DNA from: Gambelia wislizenii
Taxonomy: Eukaryota; Chordata; Lepidosauria; Squamata; Crotaphytidae
Reading direction: 5' to 3'
Assembly: GCA_030847615.1 (NCBI GenBank)
Contig: JAUMIR010000014.1
Location: forward strand, 14,112,501 to 14,176,500
DNA: 64,000 nt
Shown here: in pieces, positions 42,957 to 55,449 of the stretch
Layout: the number at the start of each line of letters is the position of its first letter
Numbering within the stretch: the stretch's first letter is position 1
Translations under genes and position numbers: made by a program
Notes under the pieces: model-generated
Database searches by the model: none
Told to the model about the DNA's origin: nothing
What the model saw: only the letters and a program-made list of their open reading frames with translations

Positions 42957-45398
42957 CCTATATCATTGATAAATCAAGATACAAAGTTATTATCAGTAAT
43001 AATGGCAAAGAGAATGAATAGTTGTATGTATAAATATATATTAAAGGACCAATGTGGATTTGTGAAAGGAAGACAAATGTCAAATTTAATAGGAAGGGTG
43101 TTAAACAAAATACATATAATTGGCAAAACAAAAGTAAAAACAGGGATATTAGCATTAGATATATTTAAAGCATTTGACTGTGTGGAATGGCCAACATTAA
43201 AAATAATAAAATTGAAGGAATTTGGAATGGGGAAGAGGTTTAGAGGATTAATAGATCACTTGTATTCCCATAACACAGCTATAGGGATGGTTAATGATGG
43301 AATAACAAGAGAAATAAAAATAACGAGAGGAACAAGACAAGGTTGCCCTCTTTGTCCAATATTGTTTGCAATGGTAATAGAAATTCTAGCAAATGTTCTA
43401 AGAAATGATAATAGTATAGAAGGAACTGGAGTAGAAACAAAACATAAGATAAACTTGTTTGCTGACGATACATTGCTAACAATTAAGGAACTGATTAACA
43501 GAATAGGAAAAATTAAAGAACATTTAAAAGTATTTGGGGAGATGACAGGCTTACAGGTTAATTGGAACAAATCAGATATGATGTTGTTTAACTATACTAA
43601 GGAAGAAGAAAATATATTTCTAAAAGAGAAAAAATAGAAGTAAGATTAAAAAGTAATATTAAGTATTTAGGAATAAATATTACAAAAGATTTAAAAGAAC
43701 TAGAAGAGAAAAATATTATGGTATTAAGGGAAGAAATGGAAAAGAAGTTGGAAGAATATAAAAATATTCAATTATCATGGTTTGGAAGAGTAGCTTTAGT
43801 TAAAATGAAAATATTACCTAAACTAAATTTTTTGTTTAGAATGTTACCAATAAAAATATCAGAAGTAGAACTGAAAAAATGGCAAAATATTTTGAATAAA
43901 TATTGTAATGGAGGGAAAAGGACAAGATTAAATAAATTATTTTGGTATATATCACAGAAGGAGGGAGGACTTGGTCTTCCCAAAATAAAAGGATATTATG
44001 AAGCTAATCAATTGAGATATGTTATAGAAGGAATTGTAGGACAGGGGGATTTAGAATGGTTAGAGATAGAAACAGGGAGAATAGAAAAGAGAATATGGAA
44101 CATATTTTTTTGATAATTTTACAAAAAAGGAAATTAAAGGGATTGAGAACCCATTTCTGCAAAATATATGGGAAATATGGTATAAATACAAGAGAGAATT
44201 TTTGCCTATTGCTTCAGTATTAACACCGGTTATAATGGGGAAAAAAATCCCAAATAATTTGAAGGAAAAAATGGGAAAGGAATTAAAGAAAAGAGGACTA
44301 GACAAAATAGAGGGATGGATAGGATGGATGAATGAGAAAGGGAGTATAAGAGAGAAATTATGTGGAATGAAAATTTCATGGTTTAATTGCATACAGTTAG
44401 AACAATGGATTACAAATTGGGAAAAGAATCATAAAGAAACAAGGGAATTTACAAAATTTGAAAATTTGGTGAAAAAAGGTGAAAAGAGGGATGATAATGA
44501 AAGTATGAAAGGTATTACAAGTGAATTATATAAAATATTGATAAAAAAATAAGGATAAAAAAGACAAAGGGGGATATCTAAGGAGAATATGGGAGGAAGA
44601 TTTGAAACAAAAAATTGGAGATCATGAATGGGATAAGATATGGAAACAAAGACATCTAAAAAATATGTCGATACGGATAAAAGAAAATTATTATAAAATA
44701 ATATGGAGATGGTATTTGACACCAGCAAGATTGCATAATATAGATAAGAATAACTCTAAATATTATTGGAGACGTTGTCAAGAAATAGGCATATGTGGTG
44801 GAATTGTAAATTTGTACAGCAGTTTTGGGAAATGGTTTTCATAGAAATAGAGAATATTCTGAATAGAAATAAGGAAAGGAAACCGAGCATAGCAGTGATG
44901 TCAATTTATAATGGAGAGAATGGGAATCAAGCAGAAAAGGATTTAATAACAAATTCATTAACGGCATTAATTATAGCAAGACATTGGAAAATGCAAATAA
45001 ATGTACAAGTGGAGGAGTGGTATAAAGAAGTTTGGAAGATGGCAATAAATGATAAGTTAACATGGAGAATTAAAATAAGAAGAGGAAGTTGGAAAGAAAG
45101 TGATTTTGATAAAATTTGGAAAGTATTTGTTAAAAAAGTATTACAGACAGAAGATGGGAGGTTACCTCCATGAGAAGAAATGAGATTCTGGAAAGATTAG
45201 GTAAGGGATAATGGCTCCGGTGAAGGGGAGCACTGAGGTGGGGGGATAGGGGAATTAATATTTTTGAATATAATTATAGTAAAGAATCTATGTTAACCTT
45301 TGAAATTAGTTAATAGAAAAATTGCGATGTGTATAGTAATTTTATGTTTTATACTAAGTATTGATTGGATAATATAATGTATGATTATAAAATTAATA
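42957..45398 (+). mobile_element. L1 LINE 2: RT and C-terminal part of ORF2 plus 3' UTR
   Basis: The sequence begins mid-ORF2 at (R)PISLINQDTKLLSVIMAKRM. It continues ILKDQCGFVKGRQMSNLIG, ILALDIFKAFDCVEWPTL, TRGTRQGCPLCPILFAMVIE and INLFADDTLLTI (to 43637). After shifts come WFGRVALVKMKILPKLNFLF (43780) and WYLTPARLHNIDKNNSKY...MWWNC (44710-44800). The RT domain is still open for ~280 codons. It is A-rich, of a different subfamily from L1 1. Its 5' part is absent: element E abuts directly. Confidence 0.85.
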
Positions 45399-45668
45399 AT
45401 CTGGTGGTGCAGTGGTTAAATGCCAGTACTGCAAGCCACCACGTCGTAAGTTCGATTCCAGCCGGCTCCAAGGTTCACTCAGCCTTCCATCCTTTCGTAG
45501 GTCGGTAAAATGAGTACCCAGCTTGTGGGGGCAATTAGCTAACACACATTGGAAACTGTTTAATGCAGTGTAGATGTGTAAATAGCTATTGCTTAAAACA
45601 ATTTGTAAGCGGCTCTGATAGCCTTGTGGCTGAAGAGTGGGGTATAAATAAATAAATAAAATAATAAA
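45399..45668 (+). repeat. tRNA-derived SINE with L2-like tail
   Basis: The head is CTGGTGGTGCAGTGGTTAAA (A-box-like) with GTTCGATTCCAGCC (B box) about 45 bp on. The body is GGTTCACTCAGCCTTCCATC, and the tail is GGGGTATAAATAAATAAAT. It is inserted at the 3' end of L1 2. Relatives on the minus strand are at 3469-3768 and 55925-56100. Confidence 0.8.
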
Positions 45669-45689
45669 ATAATAAAAATATATATTTTT

Positions 45690-46440
45690 TAAAAAGGAAT
45701 TTTAGATACTGGGTGATAATTATCAGGAATGTTGGGATCCAGGGATGCCTTTTTTAGTATTGTTTTATAACCACCTGCTTCAGGCAAGCTGGAACTCTGC
45801 CTTATTCTAATGAGGCATTAACCACTCGCTCTACTCAATTAGCCAGTCCTCCTTTGGCTTTTTTAACAAGCCAGGAGGGGCAAGGATCTAACACACATGT
45901 GGTAGCTCTCATTTTTCCAAGAATCCTGTCCACATTCCCGGATTGCACACACTGAAAAATATCCATTGTAGTGGGAAAAGCAGGGTCCAGAGTTATATCC
46001 ACTGAATCTGTATCAATCACAGCATCCAAGTCAGAGCGGATCAAGAAATTTTATCTGCAAAGTACTGGGCAAAACATTCACAGCAATCTGATGAGTGATC
46101 TAGATTTTTCTCTCTAGGGCCGGTATGTAAAAGAACTCTGACAACACAAAACAGCTCCACTGGCCATCTCTCTAAAGATGCAATAGAGGCAGAATAGAAT
46201 TTTGCCTTAGCTGCCTGTATTGCTCTAGAACAGGCCCTAAGATGAACTTTAGCCTGTGTCCAAAATTGGATGAGCTCCAAGTTCTCTGCCAATGTCACTC
46301 TAGTCATCTCATTTGTTTCATCTCCACCAGCTCCCCTGAGAACCATGAAGCTGATTTTGCTCCACCCTGTGAAAGAAGATGCTTGGGAGTGATTGTGTCC
46401 AAAACCCTGGCCATTCTACATTCTGGGAGGTTGGCCAGAA
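45690..46440 (-). mobile_element. L2 LINE, RT N-terminal part
   Basis: The minus strand reads FYSASIASLERWPVELFCVVRVLL, SSDCCECFAQYFADKI, DRILGKMRATTCVLDPCPSWLVKKA, then (shifted) NASLE*GRVPACLKQVVI and ASLDP-like text to PVSKIPF at about 45695. These are the L2 sequences just ahead of the RT core. Broken frame. Confidence 0.8.
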
Positions 46441-46499
46441 TTAGAAATACAATGTTAAAAACATGGAAGAGCCTAAAAAGAAAATTATATAAACATCAT

Positions 46500-47515
46500 G
46501 CATATTTGGTTGTGCAGCATTGCAATTGACTGACAAGATGGTGTTGTACAACTTCCATATAACTCCCATAGCCTCAACCCAGCATCCCCTGAGCATAGCA
46601 CAAATGCTCACACATGGACACATGGCATGGCAGCATGCTACACAACACCCCCTCCTCAGTAGAATAGCAACATCAAGCAATGTCAATGGCTAGATGTCCT
46701 TGCACAATGCAAAATACACAATGGCCAACTGTATTGCAAAGTATAAGATGCACAACCATAATGCAAAGCATAGGGTGTACAGCCACAGTTCAAGGAATAG
46801 GACACACAAATGTGATACGCAATCATACTGTCAAGTGCAGGATGCACAATCACAAGATGGAATGCATAACCACAATTTATTTATTTACTTATTTATAAAT
46901 GTATATTCCACCTTAGTGGGACCAAAGGCAGCTCTCAAAACATTAAACCAATTAAAAATAATTAAAAACATACAAAGTTTAAAAAATAGAAACAAATAAA
47001 AGCAATATTTAAAAACCTACCCCAATAAAAGCTCAGTGGGCACAGTTATGTATCAAAGACCTGCCTAAATAGAAATATTTTTTCTGCCAGCGAAACAAAA
47101 GCAGGGAGGGGGTCAACCTAGCATCCCACAGGAAGCAGCCACTGAGAAGGCTCTCTCTTATGTCCTCACCAAGTGAGCTTGTGGTGGTTATAGGACTGAG
47201 AGAAAGCCTTCCCCAATGATCTTAAAGTTCTGGCAGGTTCATTTTGGGAGACATGGTCTTTTAAATAGCTTGGACTCAAATCATATGGGGCTGTATAGAC
47301 CACTGCTTTGAATTGTGCCCAGAACTGAACCGGCAGCCAGTGACATTGTTTTAACAGGGGAGTTATATGATTCCTATAACTGGCCCTGGTCCAAAGGCAG
47401 CCCCAAATGCACAATAGGCAACCACAACATACAATACACAATGCACAATTTGGAAAGGCAAGCCAGAGATGAACACCCTGTCTGCATAACTCCACTTCCA
47501 CCGCTACCATCAGAA
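46500..47515 (+). repeat. Family A CACAATGCA-rich repeat, split by another repeat
   Basis: 46500-46870 and 47395-47515 carry the same CACAATGCA-type text as 4490-4830, in the same order, including AACTCCACTTCCACC at the right end. A different element occupies 46872-47390. Confidence 0.55.
46872..47390 (-). repeat. Interspersed repeat inserted in family A (L2-like 3' part?)
   Basis: It begins with a (TTTA)n tail. The minus strand has HWLPVQFWAQFKAVVYTAPYDLSPSYLKDHVSQ (about 47335-47230). That sequence resembles the conserved C-terminal region of L2-like ORFs, but other text (GGAAGCAGCCACTGAGAAGG) recalls a separate reptile repeat that I cannot name. Confidence 0.5.
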
Positions 47516-50500
47516 CACATCCATAAAGAAGAAGATAAAGGAGAAGAATTGGAAGCTGACAGTGGATCACAAGATGAGATTAGTACAACTGAGGAGGCGA
47601 ACGGAAAAGGTAAAAAAAGACTTTTAAGAAAGAAGAAATAGGAAAGGAAGCAGGGAGATACAAGTTTACTGGACCTGAGCAACTCAGAGTGAAATCGACT
47701 GGAGGGAAGAAGAAAAACAAAAAGAAAAAAAAGGAAGGGTTGAAAGGTTATATCAGGAGGGAGGGAGGGTAGTTTTAGATAGATTGTGAGGTTAAGATAA
47801 TTTGTATGAAGGTCATCGATCTTAGAATGTGAAAGGGTTACATACCAAGAAAAAAAGGAATTTAATTTTTCATTACCTCAACAAGACCGATGCAGAAATT
47901 ATTTGTCTACAAGAAATTCGAATTAAGAAAAAGCATGAATATTTACTGAGTGAAAAAAGACTGAGTGAGAAATTTGTGTCACTAGGGCAAAAGAAGAGAA
48001 ATGGTATTGTGCTGTATGTGAAACCAAATTTCAAACCAAATTTGGTGTTGTCAGATGAAAAAGGTAGATTTATCGCAATAGAACTATGCTTAGGTGACAT
48101 AGTAAAATTAGGTAAAATTAGTAAAATATTACTAATTGGAATATATGCACCAATAGGGGGGAAATACACTTTTTATAAGATCTTAAAGGAAAAACTACTG
48201 TATTTGGATTATGATAGATGGTGTATGTTTGGAGACTTTAATGGGGTGGTGCATCCACAATTAGATAGATATTCAACAACAACAAAAATAAAAAGAAAAT
48301 CAAGGGAAATTAGCAAAAAACTTCATTGATATTGTGGAGAAATTGCAATTGATAGATAGATTGATTGGATAGATGGATAGATTGATTGATTGGAGACACA
48401 AAGAAAAAGACTTTATTTTTTTCAGATACACATAAGTCTTTTTCTGGAATCAACATGGTTTAGGTCATGAAAGAAATAATTAACAAGGTTAAAAAAATGG
48501 AAATTTTGCCTAGACCAGTTTTGGATCATAACCCAGTAAGGCTAAGAATTAAAAAAAGGAACAAAATACAGAGATGTAGATTAAATGAATCATTATTAAA
48601 GAAAGAGAATTTAGTGGAAAATTGTAAAAAGAAATTAAAAGAATATTTTGAGCTAAATCTGGGGAATGAAGTTGATAGTAATGCAGTATGGGACACAGGA
48701 AACACAGTTATTAGAGGGATATTTATTAAGGCAAATATAAGTTACAATAAAAGGAAGAAACAAACAACTAATAAAATTTTGGATGAGCTTAAACAGAAGT
48801 AACAAGAGTGGAAGGAGAATCCAAATAACAACAACAACAAAAATAGAAATCAATTAAAAATACTACAAGAACAATTAAAGATGATAATGTCTGAAGAGGT
48901 CAGGAAAAAATTGGACTTTTTAAAACAAAAATTTTTTGAATGGATAAATAAACCAGGAAGTTGGCTTGCTTATAAATTAAAGAAAGAAAAAGTGAAGAAG
49001 ATAATTTTAAAATTAAAAGAAATTAGGAAAATATTTCATAATTACTTTGGGACATTTTATAAGAGATACAATGTCACAATCCCAAATTGATAAATTTTTA
49101 GCAAAATGCAAAATTAAAGAAATATCCAAAAGCCAAAAAGAAAAAAATTAACAAAATAATCACAAAGGAAGAAGTAATAGATGTGATTAGGAGGGTGAAA
49201 ACCAGGAAAACTCCAGGTCCGGATGGATTCCCAGTGGAATACTATAAGAAATTTTATTTAGAATTAGTAGAACCATTACAGCTTGTTATGAATGATATTC
49301 TCTAGAATCAAATTATCCCACATAATTGGAAAGAAGCTACAATAGTCATGATTCCAAAAGAACAATGCAACCCATTGTTAGTAAAGAATTATAGACCAAT
49401 TTCACTTTTGAATGTTGATTATAAAATATGTGCATCAATTTTAGCAACTAGATTACAAATACTATTAGAAGACATCATAGTAAAAGACCAAAATGGATTT
49501 CTACCAAAGTGACAAATTAGTGATAATATTAGAATGGTAATAAATGCCATAGAGTTATTTGAATTATCATAATGAAATCAAAGGAGCGTTAATTTTCCTT
49601 GATGCCGAAAAGGCATTTGGTAATGTTAATTGGACATTTAAAAAAAAAACAATAAAGAAAATGAATTTTGGTGAAAATATATATAAGTGGATACAAGCAA
49701 TCTATTCTAAGCAAGCAGCAAAAATATTAATAAATGGTAAAACATCTGACACAGTAGATGTTGAAAGGGGCACAAGATGGGGTGCCCACTTTCGCCATTA
49801 CTAATTTCCATTTCTCAATATGGAAATAAGGAAAGATAAAGAGATATAAGGAATTAGAGTCAGAGAGGAAGAATTTAAAATAAGGAATAAGAGTTTTTGC
49901 AGATGATATGGTTGTTATGCTGAGAGACCCACTAGAAGGAATAAGACCATTACTAGATAAAATATAGTTGTCCCTTCACATTTGCTGGGGTTTGGTTCAA
50001 GAATGCCCCGTGAATACCCAAATCTGTGAATACTCAAGTCCCATTATGTGCAATGTTATAGCAAAATGGTTTCCCTTATATAAGATGGCAAAATCAAGAT
50101 TTTCTTTTTGGATTTTTTTTAAAGAATATTTTCAAGCCGTTAATACTTAAAACTATTAATGCCAAATCTATGAATGTGGAGGGACAACTGTAGAAGAAAT
50201 TGGTAAATGTGCAGGTTTTAAAATTAATGTAGATAAAACTAAAATGTTAGTTATGAATTTAGGAAAATTAGATAAAGAGAAATTAAAGAAAATATCAGGC
50301 TTTGAAATTGTGGACAGAATTCGATACTGGGAATCAACATCAATCAAAACCCAGAAATTATTTGAAAATAACTATATCAAGCCATGGCAAGAAATTAAGA
50401 AAGATTTAGATAGATGAACAGAAAATAGATTATCATTATTAGGTAGAATTTCAGTGATAAAGATGAACGTACTCCCTAAATTAATGTTTCTTTTTCAAGC

Positions 50501-52190
50501 AATACCAATCATATTCTCAAGCAAAAACTTTGCAGATTGGCAAAAAGAATTGGCTAAATTTGTATGGGCAGGCAAAAAACCCTAGAATTAAGTGGAAATT
50601 ATTAACAGATGCTAGAGAAAGAGGGGGTCTAGGAATGCCAGATCTGAAACTTTATTTTGAATTGGTAGGTCTGATGTGGATAAAATGTTGGTTAGCACTA
50701 GAGGATATGAAAGAATTGAAGATATAGGGTCATGAATTGAGAATGGGTTGGCATGGGTATCTCTGGTATGTGAAAGTGAAGGTAAATGTAGAATTCAAAA
50801 ACCACATTATAAGGAGATCTTTAATTAAAATTTGGCAGAAATAGATTAAAAAAGAACAAACTTGAAAATTTCAATATGGCTTTCACCGCAAGAAGGTTTT
50901 TGTAAAAGAGAATTGATAACAGACAAATGGTTAACATACAAAAATATGATGGTGAAAAAAAGGGGAAATTGGGAGATCAAGGAAAAACATGAATTAGAAA
51001 CAGAACGCATTAACATATGTTGGCTAGCATATCAACAATTAACAACAAGGATGAGGGAGGACTTAAAAAGAATCAATATGATTGACAAGTCAGATCTGGA
51101 GAAGATTCTGTGCACAGAGTAAGATCATTTAATCAGCAAAATATATAAAGTATAACTAAAATATGGTACTAAAAAAGAACAAATGAAACAATGCATGGTT
51201 AAATGGACAAAAATGTAGGACATAATATAGATATGAGACAATGGGAATATTTGAAACAAAGGTTTACATTTTACTTGCTCATATGATTTGAAAGAAATTT
51301 TTTTATAAATCAATGTATGATTGGTACCTGTCTCCAAATAAATTGGCCAAAATTTATTAAAATGTGTCAAATATGTTTGGAAATGTAGAAATCAGAAAGG
51401 AACAGCTTTTCATATTTGGTGGAAATGCAAGAAAACACAAAGATTTGCAGCTAAAATTAATTTTAAAAGTGGAATTAATTTTAGGTTTCAAAATTATGAA
51501 AAGACCTGAATTATATTTATTAAATATTATTTAGATAATAAATTGGAAAAGAAACATGACAAATTAATATATTATCTAGTGACAGCGGCAAGATTGGTCT
51601 TTGTGAGGCAATGGAAATCTAAAAAAAAACAACATATGGATTGGATGGAGAAAACAATGGAATTGGCAGAGATGAATAAATTAATAAATTTGATAAGAGG
51701 AAAACCTTTGGAAATGTTTCTTAAAACCCGGGAGCCTTTGTAAATTATGTAAAACGAAGAAGAGGGGAAGTCTATATAATGGGATTTAACAGTTAAAGAG
51801 GATTGTTTAAGGGAGAGGGAATTTTGTAGGTCCGTATATCTTTAGTATTAAGGTAGGGATGCTTGCTATTTATAGGAGAATATAGTGTAGTAAATGAAAG
51901 TAATAGAAGATAAAGGAGAGGATGAATACTAGAATATACTAAAGGTAGAGACAGTCTAAGAACATATGGGAAGTGTTTTAGAATGTGTGAAAGTTACGTG
52001 TTTTGTTTGTGTGTATGTTTGGTTTTTTTGTCTGTGTGCATGTGGGTAAGTAAATTGGGATAACAAACTACGGGAGTTTTAATAGTTTGTTTAGGAGGTA
52101 TTATTGAGTGTTTGTGTAGTTTTTCTTTTGTTATTATATGTTGTTGCATGTTTTTATAAAATCCAATACAATATTTTAAATCAGTAAAAA
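47515..52190 (+). mobile_element. L1 LINE 3: ORF1 end, ORF2 and 3' UTR, degenerate
   Basis: An acidic-then-basic ORF1 tail (EEDKGEELEADSGSQDEIS...KKRLLRKKK, stop at 47639) is followed by ORF2. Endonuclease: KTDAEIICLQEIRI, GIVLYVKP, LLIGIYAPIGG and WCMFGDFNGVVHPQ (47829-48329). RT: NYRPISLLNVDYKI (49390), LIFLDAEKAFGNVNWTF (49590, FD changed to FG) and FADDMVV (49895). C-terminal: LLTDARERGGLGMPDLKLYF (50600). Many stops. A MITE sits at 49965-50190. The 3' UTR ends A-rich near 52190. Confidence 0.85.
49965..50190. mobile_element. pogo/Tigger-like MITE inside L1 ORF2
   Basis: The ends TAGTTGTCCCTTCACATT and GAATGTGGAGGGACAACTG are inverted, and TA flanks each side (49963-49964 and 50191-50192). 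Removing it joins the L1 text ...PLLDKI to EEIGKCAGFKINVD cleanly. The phrase CAAATCTGTGAATACTCAAG is typical of vertebrate Tigger-type MITEs. Relatives: 56480-56708 and 55450-55691. Confidence 0.82.
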
Positions 52191-52194
52191 AAAA

Positions 52195-53300
52195 TACATC
52201 CATTGTGCAATGGTGACTTTTTGAGTCCACGTGTGTGCATATGTCCCTCAGAGAATTCTGGCCCATGAGTGTCAAGTTACACTCAATGTAGGATCTTGGC
52301 AAATGTGTGACATTTATTTTCTATCTCTTCAGCCTCCTTGAGTGACCTATGTGAATAACTGTACTGTATGCCACAGCCGTGCTTTTCTGGAGCCATTTTG
52401 CATGTCCTCTCTGTGCTCCCTCCCCCTCCAGCTGCTTGAAATGGATCTATCTGTTCAACAGAGAAAGAAATCCTTCCTTGGCAAAGCAGGATTTGGATTC
52501 TGTTGCCATATGTTTGTTCTGTTGCATGAGGAATTGAAAGGAAATTGTTCTCTTTTAGGATAATCAGGAAAGGAAGGACACCATGCAATGCAGCAGAAAT
52601 GACAAGAGAAGCTTCTTTGTCTACTTAACGAAGGCATTTTCTGATTGATATGTTGTAACAACATAAGCTTCCAGTGTGCTACTGTGAATCCCCAAACAGC
52701 TAAAGACTGAATTGCTAGCTCTGTTCTGCAGCCCTCCCTTGAACACAAACACAGAGGGGGCGGGGGATTAGATTCTTTCAACTGGAGACAGAATCAATAA
52801 AGTGATTATGACCTTGCTTTTATTGCTACAGCTGAGATGTCAAAGCTGATTGCATGTCTGGGGCCAGATTAACACATTTTCTAAGCATACTATGATAGGG
52901 ATGGACAACCAGAAACCTGAGAGCACTATGTGACCATTTCCAAGTATTTGGGGGGTGGGACTCCATTTCAGTGTTATGTCCTCACCCCAAGATATGCCAT
53001 CCTCATGCAATGCAGTTAACACAAATCAGAGATGGGAAATAACTTTATGATGACCCAACAGCAGGTAATAAAAGAGTCCCTGCTTTCTTGCTCTGCAGTC
53101 ATTCTTCATCAGACTACCCTTCATCCAGCCAGAGATCTGGACCATTTGTTTCTTTATTACAAAACTTAGGGGGGTAAGAGAAGAAATCAGAAGTTCAAAA
53201 ATCCACTTGGAGGTTGTGGCCATGATACCTAGGAGAAACCCTCAGGATGGAGATTTCAGTAGAGAGTGTGACGAAGACTGAAGTATGAAGCAGTGATGAC
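52195..53300. other. No recognisable feature
   Basis: Intergenic DNA. Short frames have no family motif, and no repeat I can name is present. Confidence 0.4.
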
Positions 53301-53309
53301 AGATGCTCC

Positions 53310-53430
53310 CACATCTGTGTGCTAATGAATCAATGCTGGGTTTTGTTCCAGATTTTAAGAGAACTATTGAAGGTGCTGAATTTATTTGAGCATCAGGGTT
53401 CAGCATCTGGATAGCTCCTTTAGACCGCCG
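53310..53430. repeat. Family B MITE, diverged copy
   Basis: GGGTTTTGTTCCAGATTTTAAG, GAACTATTGAAGGTGCTGAA and CTGGATAGCTCCTTTAGA follow the order of the 16195 copy. Confidence 0.4.
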
Positions 53431-53434
53431 ACTA

Positions 53435-55085
53435 AAAGCCAAAGTGTTTCACCATTGCACAACCAGGAGAGACACCAGTGAACATTGATGTGAAAGAATA
53501 ATTTTATCTAGGGATGTAGGTATAGAGGGAAAATTGAGGGCATTGCTCCCCAAATAAGAATCCCCCCTGTAAAAGTGTCATCTCACCCTTTGGAGTTGAA
53601 TGATTCAGACACAGTCGGATATCCAGGAATTTACAGCTCCTGATGAGAGTAGTGTCTCTGAGTCCAAGGATCTGGGGGCTGAAGCAGAGGGGGGCTCTAC
53701 TCTCCAGCAGGAGGTGGCAGATGCTGAGGATCCTTCATAGAACAGTGAGGAAAGGAGAGAGTATGCTTCTCCGAGCAACTGTTAAATAGGAGATGCTGAT
53801 TAATTAGGTTCCTGGTGTGTTTAGACAGCTGCTTATAAATCTCCCAGTAGCTCCCCAGCATCTCTGCTGCTTGCCACCATCTTACCTGGGTATCTGGCAA
53901 TACTTTTCCGCATTTGTGTTTTCTTGACATTGGACTGGCTACAACTTGATGACTATATTCCTTGATGTCTTCTTCTATCAGGACTACTGACCTGTAATGA
54001 CCTCTGGACAGGCTGATGACCAATCTCTTGCTTCTCCCTTCATCTTGTTTGAATAACTTGTGACTAACCAGGACTGGATTCACTATATGACAGTTCTTGC
54101 ACTCCAACCACCTTTCCTGAGCCACTTGCTGACAGGAGCATAGGCCAGACTTGCTTGCTCCTATTTAATTCAATGTAGGAATTGAATTAATGATCATTCC
54201 CATTAATGATCATTCAGTTCCGACGCACCCTTTGTTTAGTCCTGGGAAACTCTGAGACTTTGTATTCTACTCTAAATCTCATCTCTTCAGAGGAATTATC
54301 ACATATAAATATCACCCTAAAACACCATCCGAGTGCACACAGTTCCTCTTCCTCTCGAAATTCTGTTTTTTGTACCCCATCTGTGCTGGTTTACTGTATT
54401 CCTCTATACAAATACTTCCTGCTTAGCATGTGATTGCTTCAAGCCTGAGTGTTTGCATGAATGCTGTTGTTAATTTCCAATTCTTGGAAAAGATTAAAGC
54501 ATTCTCTTTTCCTCACACTCTCTTAATATAGAGCAACCCCCTCCTGGACTTCTTGTGTATATAGATCTGTCCCCTCTCTGTAGTTAACATACTTCTGTAT
54601 GTCCTGCCCTCTTTTTCTTGGTCAGTAATCTTCTCCTTTTCTAAGCTGGTGAGTCAGGATGACTCTTTCTCCTTCACCCTATTAATTTAATTAATGTTTT
54701 TGAGTTATTTAATCTAAAGCTTCATGTCTTTTTTGATCATATATACTTCAGGGAAAAGTTAACATGCATATGAGCCATGCCTCTAAATCTAAACTGACAC
54801 TCTGCTGGAGGGAAGTTAAAAGAATTTAACTTTTAGAGTTCCCACCACAGGGCAACTCTAATTCCCCCATACCAGTAAAGATCATTAACTGAATGTTCTG
54901 GCTTAAAGTTTCCTCAGTTACTACCAGTGTGTGTAAGTCAAAAGATCATGGTGCTATCCTGTCTCTCTCTCCTATTTTGAATTAATTAAATATTCCTCAT
55001 AGAAATTTCAGACACTAGTGGGATCCTTGCGGACCCCCCCACACACACACAATTCACAATCCTACAATGAAGGATCTCCATTATC
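53435..55085. other. No recognisable feature
   Basis: Intergenic. A 142-codon minus-strand frame (54125-53697) matches nothing I recognise and lacks splice or start context. A CA-rich C-run lies near 55038. Confidence 0.4.
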
Positions 55086-55089
55086 ATAT

Positions 55090-55345
55090 TGAAGAAGGAA
55101 CAAACTTTTTTCTGCTGCTCCAGAGACTACGACATGGAGCAATGGACTCAAATTACAGGAAAAGAAATTCCACCTAAACCCTAGGAAGAACTTCTTGAGG
55201 GTAAGAGCTGTTCGATAGTGGAATACACTGCCTCAGAGTCTTAAACAGAGGCTGGATAGCCATCTGTCAGGAGTGCTTTGATTGTGTCTTTCTTCATGGC
55301 AGGCGGTTGGCCCTTTTGGTCTCTTCCAACTATGATTCTATTAGC
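55090..55345 (+). mobile_element. CR1 LINE 3' end
   Basis: CTGCTGCTCCAGAGACTACG, GAAATTCCACCTAAACC and GTAAGAGCTGTTCGATAGTG lead to ACTATGATTCTATTAG. Old copy with deletions (the GTGGTGGAGTCTCC block is shortened). Confidence 0.85.
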
Positions 55346-55449
55346 TGCCCCAAGCTACTAAAGTATGGTACATTTATCTTCCAGGGTTTTAAGGATAGAG
55401 TTGCTGATGTTCAAATCATTACTAGCTCACATACAGGCTCTTTTAGATA

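Larger units (their letters stand above)
39070..42957 (-). mobile_element. Element E LINE, minus-strand copy, near full length
   Basis: This copy extends from the E 5' end (42957, mirror of 30352) to the zinc-finger region near 39100. It meets the plus copy tail-to-tail at about 39070, where the text reads GAATTCCTTGTGAATTCCTTGTGAC. Compared with 26650-26735 it lacks only about the last 90 bp. Order: ~0.8-kb leader, APE-type endonuclease, RT, C-terminal C2H2 finger. Features are given separately. Confidence 0.88.

Noticed and set aside
45399..45470. A tRNA gene
   Set aside because: A-box- and B-box-like sequences exist but no acceptor stem or anticodon arm folds; it is the head of a SINE with relatives in the window.
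53697..54125. 142-codon minus-strand frame as a gene
   Set aside because: No similarity I recognise, no start, splice or promoter context, in repeat-rich DNA.
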